A stretch of DNA of 64,000 nucleotides from Microbacterium murale (lineage in GTDB: Bacteria > Actinomycetota > Actinomycetes > Actinomycetales > Microbacteriaceae): assembly GCF_030815955.1 (NCBI RefSeq), contig NZ_JAUSXK010000001.1:682001-746000 (forward strand), in the 5' to 3' direction. Shown here piece by piece: positions 56,401 through 64,000 of the stretch (position 1 is the first letter of the stretch; each line of letters starts with the position of its first letter). Both the position numbers and the translations under genes were made by a program. The notes below the pieces were generated by a model that did not search any database, was not told the origin of the DNA, and saw only the letters and a list, made by a program, of their open reading frames with translations.

Positions 56401-57344
56401 GCCTCGGTCGGCCCGTAGGTGTTCCACACCTCCCGCCCCTCGGAGACGAGACGTGCGACAAGCTCTGGAGGGCACGCCTCGCCGCCGAAGATCAGCAGCC
56501 GGACGTTCTCGATGGCGTCTTGCGGCCAAAGGGCCGCGAGTGTGGGCACTGTCGAGACGACCGTGATCCCGTGGCCGAGGAGCCAAGGACCCAGGTCTTC
56601 GCCCGAGCGAACGAGCGCTCGCGGTGCGGGAACCAGACATGCGCCGTAGCGCCATGCGAGCCACATCTCCTCGCAGGATGCGTCGAAGGCGACCGACAGA
56701 CCGGCCAGAACCCGGTCTCCTGGGCCGAGCGGTGCATCCTGCAAGAAGAGACGCGCCTCGGCGTCGACGAACGCCGCAGCGGATCGGTGACTGACCGCTA
56801 CGCCTTTGGGCACCCCCGTCGACCCGGATGTGAAGATGATCCAGGCGTCGTCGTCGACCGTGGGCATCTCGACCGTGACGATCACGCTCGAGCTCGGGTG
56901 CGGTGATTCTCCCTCGAACAGCGCCCTCGTCGGTGAACGCGATTCGCCTGCGCGCGGTTCGTAGACGCCTGCTCCCGTGATCACGCCGGCGACGCCGGCC
57001 TCTCCGAAGACGAGATCCGCTCGCTCCTGAGGGTCGTCCGCATCGACCGGCACGTAGGCGGCACCAGCGGCCATGATCCCGAGGATCGCGATGTAGAGCT
57101 CGCGGTCGCCTGACGGCATGCGCACGCCGACGCGATCCCCCGTCTGCACGCCGTTCTCGCGAAGACGGGCTGCGGTCTGCCAGACGAGAGCCAGCAGTTC
57201 GGCATAGCTCAGCGCGCCATCAGCGTCTTCGAGTGCCGATGCCTGCGGATGCTGCGTGGCAGATGCTCGGAGGATGTCGATCAGCGTGCGCGGAGCGGTT
57301 GCCGCGCTGGAGCGGTCGAGGTACTCCTGCATCGACCGGGTCAA
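53406..57344 (-). CDS. Pls/PosA-type single-module non-ribosomal peptide synthetase
   Basis: 1312 residues. An adenylation domain (about 20-505) holds FTSGSTGVPKG at 171-181, FDAS at 220-223, NTYGPTE at 308-314, YRSGDLV at 391-397 and catalytic Lys497 in SGKVD. A carrier domain follows with LGGGS (Ser550). After that come three pairs of membrane helices (about 612-680, 838-925, 1085-1160), alternating with left-handed beta-helix acyltransferase-like domains (about 725-825, 960-1065, 1195-1300). This A-T-TM-C1-C2-C3 plan is that of poly-epsilon-lysine synthetase and its relatives. The residue aligned with the GrsA pocket Trp239 is Glu, which suits a basic amino acid. TTG start, overlapping the upstream stop. 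Confidence 0.9.
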   Translation of the reverse strand: MTRSMQEYLDRSSAATAPRTLIDILRASATQHPQASALEDADGALSYAELLALVWQTAARLRENGVQTGDRVGVRMPSGDRELYIAILGIMAAGAAYVPVDADDPQERADLVFGEAGVAGVITGAGVYEPRAGESRSPTRALFEGESPHPSSSVIVTVEMPTVDDDAWIIFTSGSTGVPKGVAVSHRSAAAFVDAEARLFLQDAPLGPGDRVLAGLSVAFDASCEEMWLAWRYGACLVPAPRALVRSGEDLGPWLLGHGITVVSTVPTLAALWPQDAIENVRLLIFGGEACPPELVARLVSEGREVWNTYGPTEATVVACAALLDGEGPVRIGLPLDGWNLAVVDAEGNQVADGEVGELIIGGVGLARYLDPAKDTEKYAPMPTLGWERAYRSGDLVRADSAGLLFQGRADDQVKVGGRRIELGEVESALQALTAVSAATVVVQRSEGGVQLLVGYVVPTSGFDRQTARAELAETLPAPLIPLLAVMDELPVRTSGKVDKAALPWPLEDTDASDSSLSGTAAWLAEQWLAVLGIRPADEKADFFQLGGGSLAAAQLVSRIRVRAPEFTMADVYDLPKLRQMADAVEEESAENVVAESFSTAHPTPKIMQWVQSIASVPLFILTGIRWTLWLLTGSWILQLVPGFEFLPDAPWWVIAIGLLIFVIPFGRMAVSAGLSRLLLAGVRPGDHPRGGGVHLRLWLAEQIAHQIDPVGLAGAPWVSYYARALGAKIGPNVDLHALPPVTGMLEIADGAAIEPEVDLSGYWIDGDTVRIGGIRIGAGATIGARSTLAPGTRIGRNAEIAPGSAVFGRVRAGQRWAGSPAVRVGGTSSPLAPERPPAPRRWLWVYGLSSAGLALLPFIAYSVGLLVIAQAIRGSDSILEALPAVAAWVVPATLAAGVTLAALVVALTRLLAIGLREGIHPVRGRVAWQAWSTERLLDSARTILFPIYSSLFTPIWLRMLGAKVGREVEASTVLLIPSMTTIDDGAFLADDTMVAAYELKGGWMRLDRARIGKRAFLGNSGMAGPGHRVPRDGLVAVLSVAPEKSKPGSSWLGSPAMRLRRVVNDADLERTYRPRVGLRVARTLWELCRFIPVVVSCALGLAVLFALTAMIEAWGPIVAVVLSGVVVMLAGLFAALISTVAKWVIVGRIRPGEHPLWSSFVWRTEVSDTFTEMVAAPWFANAAAGTPVLAMWLRSLGAKIGRGVWTDSYWLPEPDLVTLGDGATVNRGCVVQTHLFHDRVMSTDTVTLEAGATLGPHSVILPAASIGANATVGPASLVMRGETVPVGSRWSGNPIGPWRAVKVRAYQSADV

Positions 57345-58105
57345 GCCGACAGCAGAGAGATCAACTGCGCCTTGTTGAGCCGCGAGATGCCTGTGCGGCC
57401 CTCGGCGACGGCGCGTGCGCGCAGCTGCACGACGGTGAGCGTCGACAGATCGGATGCTGCGGGAGCTGTGGCCTTCGCGACCGGTTTGGTCGCAGCAGGC
57501 TTGGTCGCAGCAGGCTTGGTCGCTGCAGGCTTGGCGGTGGCGGCCGCGGGCTTGGATGCCGCGGGCTTCGCTGCCGGCTTGGCCGCAGACTTCGCTGCCG
57601 GAGTTGTCGCGGCCCGCTTCGCCGCGGGCTTCGCGGCCGGCTTGACTGCTGCCTTCGCGGCCGGCGCCACGGCCGGCCGTTCAGCGACCTTCGGCGCGTC
57701 GGGCGCGGAGGCCTTCTCGACCTTCTTGGCCGCCTGCTTCGCCGCGCTCTTGATCTCCTCGGCCTTGACCTTCTTGGACGTGACCTTCTTGGCCTTCTTC
57801 ACTGCCTCAGACTGAGCCTTCTTCGCGGCTTCGGCCTTCGCTGCGAGCTTGCTCTCGATCTTGTCCGCAGTCTTCTCGATGCGATCGATCGCGGCGACAG
57901 CCTTCTTCTCGACCTTTCGAGGGCTGCGCGCGACCTTCTTCTTCTTGGCCTTCGACACGTCCTTGGCATCGTCGGCGAGCGCGCGGAGCTTCTTCGCGTC
58001 CTTCTTGGGGAGCGTCTTGCTCAGATGCTTCGCGTCCTTCGCAGCCTCAGCTGCAGCATCCAGGGCGGCGTTCGCCGCCTTCACCGCTTTTGTGGTCTTC
58101 GCCAT
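57341..58105 (-). CDS. histone H1-like Lys/Ala-rich protein with C-terminal SAP/Rho-N-like motif
   Basis: 254 residues from MAKTTKAVKAANAAL at 58105. A helical, Lys/Ala-rich first half (AKKKKVARSPRKVEKKAV, AKKAQSEAVKKAKKVTSKKVK) is followed by a low-complexity region with PAATK repeats. The last ~35 residues read LTVVQLRARAVAEGRTG-x-SRLNKAQL, a SAP or Rho-N-like helix-extended-helix motif. Likely nucleic-acid binding, resembling bacterial HU-tail or H1-like proteins. It lacks a signal peptide. Its stop overlaps the NRPS start (TTGA), so the two are translationally coupled. Confidence 0.75.
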   Translation of the reverse strand: MAKTTKAVKAANAALDAAAEAAKDAKHLSKTLPKKDAKKLRALADDAKDVSKAKKKKVARSPRKVEKKAVAAIDRIEKTADKIESKLAAKAEAAKKAQSEAVKKAKKVTSKKVKAEEIKSAAKQAAKKVEKASAPDAPKVAERPAVAPAAKAAVKPAAKPAAKRAATTPAAKSAAKPAAKPAASKPAAATAKPAATKPAATKPAATKPVAKATAPAASDLSTLTVVQLRARAVAEGRTGISRLNKAQLISLLSA

Positions 58106-58203
58106 CATGACTCCCTAAGTCCGCATTTCCGCCGCGGAATGACGACGGGCTGCACGCGGCACACATCGTACAGGGGCAACAAGAACGGTTCGGAAACCGT
58201 TCG

Positions 58204-58611
58204 TCACACCAGTTCGCCCACCAGTTGCTCGATCCGCGCGCGGATGTCATCGCGGATCGGGCGCACCGACTCGATGCCTTGCCCGGCTGGGTCGTCGAGC
58301 TTCCAGTCCTCGTAGCGCTTTCCGGGGAAGAACGGGCAGGCGTCGCCGCAGCCCATCGTGATGACGACGTCAGAGGCCTGCACCGCTTCGGTGGTGAGCA
58401 CCTTGGGCTGCTCTGCCGTGATGTCGATGCCGAGTTCGGCCATCGCGTCGACCGCGATGGGGTTGATCTGGTCAGCAGGCATGGAACCGGCAGAGCGGAC
58501 CTCGATGCGGTCGCCGGCGATGTCGCGGAGGAATCCCGCCGCCATCTGGGAACGGCCGGCGTTGTGCACGCAGACGAAGAGGACGGATGGCTTTGAAGCA
58601 GAGTCGGTCAT
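58204..58611 (-). CDS. arsC: arsenate reductase, LMW-phosphatase type (thioredoxin-coupled)
   Basis: 135 residues. CX5R phosphate loop in FVCVHNAGRSQMAAGF, the Asp in EDWKLDDPAG and the redox Cys pair in TMGCGDACPFFPG identify ArsC of the low-molecular-weight phosphatase fold. The three Cys fit the thioredoxin-dependent mechanism. Reduces arsenate to arsenite for export. Last gene of the trxB-acr3-arsRC-arsC operon, overlapping the fusion gene by four bases. Confidence 0.93.
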   Translation of the reverse strand: MTDSASKPSVLFVCVHNAGRSQMAAGFLRDIAGDRIEVRSAGSMPADQINPIAVDAMAELGIDITAEQPKVLTTEAVQASDVVITMGCGDACPFFPGKRYEDWKLDDPAGQGIESVRPIRDDIRARIEQLVGELV

Positions 58612-59609
58612 GAGGTCTCCTCGAGTAGTTCCTGGACAAGAATTCGTACGCGGGCGGCGATGTCGTCACGGATGGCTTCGACGCCTTCGCGGGACGCGAG
58701 TGCCGGGTCGCCCACTACCCAGTCGTCGTAGCGGACTCCTGGGATGATCGGGCAGACATCGCCGCAGCCCATCGTGATGACGACATCCGCAGCCCTGACG
58801 GCGTCGTCCGTCAGCGGCTTCGGGAACCTCTCGGCGGCTTCGTCGCCCTCGATCTCGGCGAGCAGTGACCGCACGTGCGGGTGGATGACATCGGCGGGGC
58901 TGGAGCCCGCCGAGCGGGCGATGACCTTGCCTGCGGCGAGCTGATTGACGAGTGCGGCGGCGAGCTGCGAGCGTCCGGCATTGGCCACGCAGACGAACAG
59001 CACCTGCGGAACGGACGTGTCGCGGTCGCGGGTGAGATCGCTCAGCCTCTGCCGAGCGAATCGCTCTGCGAGCGGGATCAGGGCCGAAGTCACGCGGGCG
59101 GTACGCGCCAGGGCGGTGTACGACTCCCGGACGATGCCGAGAACGACGGCCTCGTCGACCTCGGGAATCTCGGCGGACAGTTCGTCGGCCAGACGAGTCA
59201 CACGGGCGTCGAAGTCCGGCCGGAGCGACTCTTCGGAAGCACCGTCCGACGCAGTCGCTGCGACCGTTGCCGGCGCGAAGGAGTCCAGCAGCGTGGTGAC
59301 GGCGCGGCGACGCTGGGGGTTGATCTTGTACCAGACCCACGTGCCGCGTCGCTCAGAGGTCAGCACATCGACGTCCTTGAGAACCTTGAGGTGGTGCGAC
59401 ACCGTCGGCTGGGACACCTCGGCGAGTTCGGCGAGGTCGCAGACGCAGGATTCCCCGCGCGGGTCTGAGGCGATCGCGGAGAGCATGCGCAAGCGCAGCG
59501 GGTCGGAGAGCGCCTTCAACGTCGTAGCCACTGACGACGCGGCATCCGGTCCGATCGCGTGCGTGGTGACGGGACTGCAGGCCTCGTCAGCGGTAAGCGT
59601 GACGTTCAT
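58608..59609 (-). CDS. ArsR regulator fused to an arsenate reductase domain
   Basis: 333 residues, two functions in one chain. Residues ~20-115 are an ArsR/SmtB winged helix with the arsenite-type site ESCVCDLAELAEVSQPTVSHHL. Residues ~130-200 form a helical segment seen before some phosphatase domains (VDEAVVLGIVRESYTALAR). Residues ~205-333 are a second ArsC domain with VCVANAGRSQLAAAL and TMGCGDVCPIIPG. It likely represses the operon and also reduces arsenate. Coupled by four-base overlaps on both sides. Confidence 0.92.
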   Translation of the reverse strand: MNVTLTADEACSPVTTHAIGPDAASSVATTLKALSDPLRLRMLSAIASDPRGESCVCDLAELAEVSQPTVSHHLKVLKDVDVLTSERRGTWVWYKINPQRRRAVTTLLDSFAPATVAATASDGASEESLRPDFDARVTRLADELSAEIPEVDEAVVLGIVRESYTALARTARVTSALIPLAERFARQRLSDLTRDRDTSVPQVLFVCVANAGRSQLAAALVNQLAAGKVIARSAGSSPADVIHPHVRSLLAEIEGDEAAERFPKPLTDDAVRAADVVITMGCGDVCPIIPGVRYDDWVVGDPALASREGVEAIRDDIAARVRILVQELLEETS

Positions 59610-60715
59610 GACGGCATCCTCTCGGCAGCGGGCGAAACAGCAGCGTACGGATCAGTGTTGAACCAGCGCCTGGCCGCCCAGAGCGAGACGTAGACGAGGC
59701 CGACGAGCACCGGCACCTCGATGAGAGGGCCGACGACACCGGCCAGTGCCTGGCCGGATGCTGCGCCGAAGGTGCCGATGGCCACCGCGATCGCGAGTTC
59801 GAAGTTGTTGCCGGCAGCAGTGAACGCCAACGTCGAGGAGCGTGCATAGCCGAGCCCGAGCGCCTTGCCGGTGAAGAGCCCGATGAACCACATCACCGCG
59901 AAGTACGCCAGCAGAGGCAGCGCGATCCTGGCGACGTCGAGCGGGCGCGAGGTGACCTGCTCACCCTGCAGAGCGAACAGCAAGACGATGGTGAACAGCA
60001 GGCCGTAGAGCGCCCACGGGCCGATCTTCGGCAAGAACTTCTCCTCGTACCACTCACGGCCCTTGCGACGTTCACCGATGAACCGGGATGCGAATCCTGC
60101 GAGCAGCGGAACGCCGAGGAAGATGAGCACGTTGAGGGCGATCGCCCCGACGGAGAAGTCCAGCCCCTGCGTGTCCAGTCCCAGCCATCCGGGCAGGACG
60201 CTGAGGTAGAACCAGCCGAGCAGTGAGAAGGCCACGACCTGGAACACCGAGTTGATCGCGACGAGCACGGCCGCCGCTTCCCGGTCGCCGCAGGCGAGAT
60301 CGTTCCAGATGACGACCATCGCGATGCATCGGGCGAGCCCGACGATGATGAGACCCGTCCGGTACTCCGGCAGATCGGGCAGGAACATCCAGGCCAGGGC
60401 GAACATCAGCGCGGGGCCGATCAGCCAGTTCAGTACGAGCGAGGAGATGAGCAGCCTCTTGTCGCCGGTGACCGCCGCGATCTTGTCATAACGGACCTTC
60501 GCGAGCACCGGGTACATCATCACCAGCAGGCCGAGCGCGATCGGGATCGAGATGCCGCCGACTTCGAGCTGGGCGAGAACCGACGAGACTCCGGGGATAA
60601 ATCGCCCCAGCAGGATGCCGGCGACCATGGCGATCCCGATCCAGAGCGGCAGCCAGCGGTCCAGCGTGGACAGGCGACGCGTCGCGGATCGGGCGGGAAC
60701 AGTGGTGGTGCTCAT
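59606..60715 (-). CDS. ACR3-family arsenite efflux permease
   Basis: 369 residues, ten membrane helices. The ACR3 signature is the conserved Cys segment [39 protein letters not shown] near the C-terminus is also typical. Exports As(III) (and possibly Sb(III)) using the proton gradient. Lies between trxB and the arsR-arsC fusion with ATGA overlaps. Confidence 0.95.
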   Translation of the reverse strand: MSTTTVPARSATRRLSTLDRWLPLWIGIAMVAGILLGRFIPGVSSVLAQLEVGGISIPIALGLLVMMYPVLAKVRYDKIAAVTGDKRLLISSLVLNWLIGPALMFALAWMFLPDLPEYRTGLIIVGLARCIAMVVIWNDLACGDREAAAVLVAINSVFQVVAFSLLGWFYLSVLPGWLGLDTQGLDFSVGAIALNVLIFLGVPLLAGFASRFIGERRKGREWYEEKFLPKIGPWALYGLLFTIVLLFALQGEQVTSRPLDVARIALPLLAYFAVMWFIGLFTGKALGLGYARSSTLAFTAAGNNFELAIAVAIGTFGAASGQALAGVVGPLIEVPVLVGLVYVSLWAARRWFNTDPYAAVSPAAERMPS

Positions 60716-61689
60716 GCGAATACAGCTTCCGCTGCGGGCGCCGCGACGTGGGAATCATCGAGGCCGGAGAGGAACTGCTGAACATCCTGCGCTGCCGCGC
60801 ATCCTGTACCGGCAGCGGTGATCGCCTGACGGTAGGTGTGATCGACGAGGTCGCCGGCCGCGAAAACTCCCGGAACGTTGGTGCGAGTGGAAGGATGCTC
60901 GACGAGCACATATCCGTCGGCATCCGTGTCGACGATCCCGGTGACCAGTTCGGAGCGCGGGTCGTGACCAATGGCCACGAAGACGCCGGTCGCCGGCAGC
61001 TCCCGTTCAGCTCCGGTGACCGTGTCGCGGAGGGCGACAGCGTGCACCTTCTCCGAGCCGAGGACCTCGGCGACCTCGCTGTTCCAGGCGACGTCGATCT
61101 TCGGGTGATCCAGCACTCGCTGCGACATGATCTTCGAGGCGCGGAACTCGTCGCGGCGATGCACTACGGTGACCTTCGATGCGAAGCGCGTCAGGAACAG
61201 CGCTTCCTCCATCGCGGAGTCGCCGCCGCCGACGACGACGATCTCCTGCTCGCGGAAGAAGAATCCATCGCACGTCGCACACCACGACAGCCCGTGGCCG
61301 GTCAACCGCTCTTCTTCGGGCAGTCCGAGCTTGCGGTACGCGGACCCCATCGTGAGGATGACGGCGCGAGCGCGGAACGTTTCACCGGCGCCGGTCTCGA
61401 TGACCTTGATCGGACCGTCGAGGTCTACGCCGACGGCATCGTCGAGCAGGATGCGTGCGCCGAAGCGTTCGGCCTGGGCGCGCATCGACTCCATCAGCTC
61501 AGGCCCTTGCACGCCGTCGACGAACCCGGGGAAGTTCTCCACCTCGGTCGTCGTCATCAGCGCACCGCCTGCGGTCACAGACCCTGCAAGCACCACCGGC
61601 TCGAGCCCCGCACGAGCGGCATAGACCGCAGCGGTGTACCCCGCAGGTCCGGAACCGATGATGATCAGCTCAACCTCTTGATTCGACAT
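60712..61689 (-). CDS. trxB: thioredoxin reductase of the arsenic operon
   Basis: 325 residues from [18 protein letters not shown] at 61689. FAD-binding [17 protein letters not shown], the redox CATC in [11 protein letters not shown] and NADPH-binding [16 protein letters not shown] are intact. First gene of the operon; it would recycle the thioredoxin used by the arsenate reductases (similar trxB/arsT genes occur in Streptomyces ars clusters). The GACATTCATCGATG stretch just upstream is a candidate ArsR site. Confidence 0.93.
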   Translation of the reverse strand: MSNQEVELIIIGSGPAGYTAAVYAARAGLEPVVLAGSVTAGGALMTTTEVENFPGFVDGVQGPELMESMRAQAERFGARILLDDAVGVDLDGPIKVIETGAGETFRARAVILTMGSAYRKLGLPEEERLTGHGLSWCATCDGFFFREQEIVVVGGGDSAMEEALFLTRFASKVTVVHRRDEFRASKIMSQRVLDHPKIDVAWNSEVAEVLGSEKVHAVALRDTVTGAERELPATGVFVAIGHDPRSELVTGIVDTDADGYVLVEHPSTRTNVPGVFAAGDLVDHTYRQAITAAGTGCAAAQDVQQFLSGLDDSHVAAPAAEAVFA

Positions 61690-61753
61690 GCGTCTATATT
61701 GACATTCATCGATGTAGAACACAAGAGGACAGATCGTCGACTCATCGAGCTAG

Positions 61754-61775
61754 TATCTGCGTATGAGTGCAGATA
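61754..61775. promoter_or_regulatory. ArsR/SmtB-type operator over the sensor start codon
   Basis: Inverted repeat TATCTGC (61754-61760) and GCAGATA (61769-61775) with an 8-bp spacer that contains the ATG at 61763. Binding here would block the sensor's own transcription or initiation. Confidence 0.5.
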
Positions 61776-62124
61776 AGCAGGTATGCGGGTACAGCCCGGA
61801 CAGTTCGTATGTGGAGCTGGCCGTAGAAGTGTTCGCGATGCTCGCGGATGCGACGCGAGTGCGGATCATCCTCGCACTCCAAGACTCCGAAGAACTGGCC
61901 GTCAACAGTCTCGCCGAGTTGGTCGGGAAGTCGCCGGCGGCGGTGTCGCAGCATCTTGCCAAGCTCCGCCTCGCGCGCATCGTGTCCACACGCCAGGAAG
62001 GGCAGAAGGTGTTCTATCGACTCGAGAATGAGCACGCGTCCCGTCTCGTCGCCGACGCGATCTTCCAGGCCGAGCATTCCTTGGGCGGCGTCCCCCGGCA
62101 TCATCACGCGGATCGCCTGGCCGA

Positions 62125-62128
<4 letters not shown>
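61763..62128 (+). CDS. ArsR/SmtB-family metal sensor (NmtR/CzrA-like)
   Basis: 121 residues. The winged helix is FAMLADATRVRIILALQDSEELAVNSLAELVGKSPAAVSQHLAKLRLARIV. The last helix carries ENEHASRLVADAIFQAEHS and a terminal HHHAD, the position of the alpha5 metal site in NmtR/CzrA sensors for Ni/Co/Zn. No ArsR-type CVCDL is present, so it is distinct from the arsenic regulator next door. Coupled by four bases to the CDF exporter, which it probably represses. Confidence 0.9.
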
Positions 62129-63141
<1,013 letters not shown>

Positions 63142-63195
63142 CCCGTGGCCGATCGCACCGACGAGCCGACCGGCCGGAGAGGACGTTCGCAGGAC

Positions 63196-63894
63196 TCACC
63201 CGCCCCGGCCGTGGACCGGCCTGGCGTTCGCCGGGGGCTTTCCGACCTCGTGAATGGTGTGGCCTCCGCACGCCGTCCTGGTCACGCTGGCCCGTTCGAT
63301 GCGCGACACCGCGAACCATCGCATCGCGTCGCGCAGGCGGCACCATCCGACGAGGTACCACTGGCCGTTCGTTGAGGCGAACAGCACGGGCTCGATGTCG
63401 CGGGTGGTCGTGACCCCATCCCTCGAGGTGTAGCGAATCCGAATCACCCGCTGCTCGGCCATCGCCTCCTCCAGTGCAGACCTGATGGCGCGCGACGCGG
63501 AGGTGGGGGCGTCGACCCACACGCGACGGGCCAGCTCATCGGCTCGTGCGCGGGTTCTGGGATCGAGGACGTCCATGATCTTCTGGATCCCCGCCGCTGC
63601 CAGATCGGAGTACGGGGCATCGGGTGCAGCGGACGCGGCAGCCATGATCGCCACGGCCTGCGCTGCGGACAGGCTGACCGGCGGCAAGGACGCACCTGCC
63701 GCCAACCCGTAACCGCCGCCGGGACCTGGACGCGACCAGACGGCCGCGCCGCTGCGGTTCAACGCATCGAGGTCTCTTTTGACCGTGCGCACGGACACCT
63801 CGAACTCTCTCGCCAACCGTTCGGCGGAGACACCCCGCGCGCCGCTGCGGCGCAGCATCTCCGAGAGCGCATGGAGTCGTTCTGCTCGCTTCAC
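63196..63894 (-). CDS. WYL-domain (YafY-type) transcriptional regulator
   Basis: 232 residues. N-terminal HTH_11 winged helix (RLHALSEMLRRSGARGVSAERLAREFEVSVRTVKRDLDAL) and Gly-rich wing (RPGPGGGYGL). A linker and then the WYL domain follow, with IEPVLFASTNGQWYLVGWCRLRDAMRWFAVSRIERA. Such regulators usually control the divergent neighbour; the start of that gene is at the right edge. Confidence 0.92.
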   Translation of the reverse strand: MKRAERLHALSEMLRRSGARGVSAERLAREFEVSVRTVKRDLDALNRSGAAVWSRPGPGGGYGLAAGASLPPVSLSAAQAVAIMAAASAAPDAPYSDLAAAGIQKIMDVLDPRTRARADELARRVWVDAPTSASRAIRSALEEAMAEQRVIRIRYTSRDGVTTTRDIEPVLFASTNGQWYLVGWCRLRDAMRWFAVSRIERASVTRTACGGHTIHEVGKPPANARPVHGRGG

Positions 63895-63916
63895 CGCTCA
63901 GGCCCGAGTGAATTCA

Positions 63917-63933
63917 TGTCATAAATAGTGACA
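63917..63933. promoter_or_regulatory. putative WYL-regulator operator TGTCA-n7-TGACA
   Basis: TGTCA (63917-63921) and TGACA (63929-63933) form an inverted repeat in the divergent gap. A related GTTGT...ACAAC palindrome with an internal GACATG (63960-63975) covers the start codon of the right-hand gene. Both may be bound by the adjacent regulator. Confidence 0.45.
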
Positions 63934-63967
63934 CACCGTTGTCCGCAGGGGCTGCGAGAGTTGTGAC

Positions 63968-64000
63968 ATGACAACCACTTCGAGCGGCCCGACCATCATT
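63968..64000 (+). CDS. start of a gene cut by the window edge
   Basis: ATG at 63968 with a purine-rich GAGAG about 10 bases upstream, coding MTTTSSGPTII to the last base. It is divergent from the WYL regulator and preceded by palindromes, as expected for its target gene. Too short to identify. Confidence 0.5.
   Translation, partial: MTTTSSGPTII

Noticed and set aside
57470..57680. Short direct repeats resembling a CRISPR-like array
   Set aside because: They are in-frame codon repeats for PAATK and PAAK units of the Lys/Ala-rich protein, with no spacer structure and no cas genes.

Overview
The window comes from a high-GC actinobacterium, most likely Microbacterium or a close relative in the Microbacteriaceae. 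Supporting signs are the actinobacterial str-S10-spc-alpha ribosomal gene order, frequent GTG/TTG starts, dense ATGA-type overlaps, menaquinone genes, Ala/Lys-rich tails on ribosomal proteins, and an L17 with an actinobacterial-type C-terminal extension. No tRNA, rRNA, insertion sequence, prophage or CRISPR array was seen.

Layout. 1-2.4 kb: the N-terminal part of a sulfatase (it runs off the left edge) behind an MHS-type MFS transporter, with a palindromic operator upstream. 2.5-26 kb: the ribosomal superregion, all on the minus strand. Transcription order is rpsL-rpsG-fusA-tuf, a small antitoxin-like gene, rpsJ-rplC-rplD-rplW-rplB-rpsS-rplV-rpsC-rplP-rpmC-rpsQ, rplN-rplX-rplE-rpsH-rplF-rplR-rpsE-rpmD-rplO, secY-adk-map, an AbiEi/REase-like gene, a DsbA-like gene, infA-rpmJ-rpsM-rpsK-rpoA-rplQ. 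Strong stem-loops separate many of the segments. 26-34.5 kb: a 1253-residue membrane protein coupled to an XRE regulator and a DUF2975 protein, several small membrane proteins, and a PadR/HAAS pair. 34.5-38.4 kb: a MalE/F/G-type sugar importer under LacI-type palindromes. 38.6-49.2 kb: yajQ, a hydrolase, a lipoprotein, FprA-like ferredoxin reductase, and the menaquinone set (polyprenyl synthase, menG, menF, menD) with PPK2, hemerythrin and DUF402 genes. 49.3-51.4 kb: a DHA2 drug exporter divergent from its TetR regulator. 51.5-58.1 kb: a small biosynthetic locus with a Sfp-type phosphopantetheinyl transferase, an M1 peptidase, a Pls-type (poly-lysine-synthetase-like) NRPS and a Lys/Ala-rich SAP-like protein. 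58.2-61.7 kb: an arsenic operon trxB-acr3-arsRC fusion-arsC. 61.8-63.1 kb: an ArsR/SmtB metal sensor with a His-rich CDF exporter. 63.2-64 kb: a WYL regulator divergent from a gene cut by the right edge.

The most novel signal is a family of three 65-bp intergenic elements (6678-6742, 7848-7912, 30883-30947). They share GAGACCG/CGGTCTC ends and a two-tier hairpin whose inner stem is kept by compensatory changes. Two copies sit at either end of the AbiEi/REase-like gene, which lies inside the otherwise conserved map-infA interval. Three housekeeping genes (adk, rplC, dsbA-like) are frameshifted as sequenced. Each is repaired by changing one or two G/C bases, so base-level errors are more likely than real inactivation.
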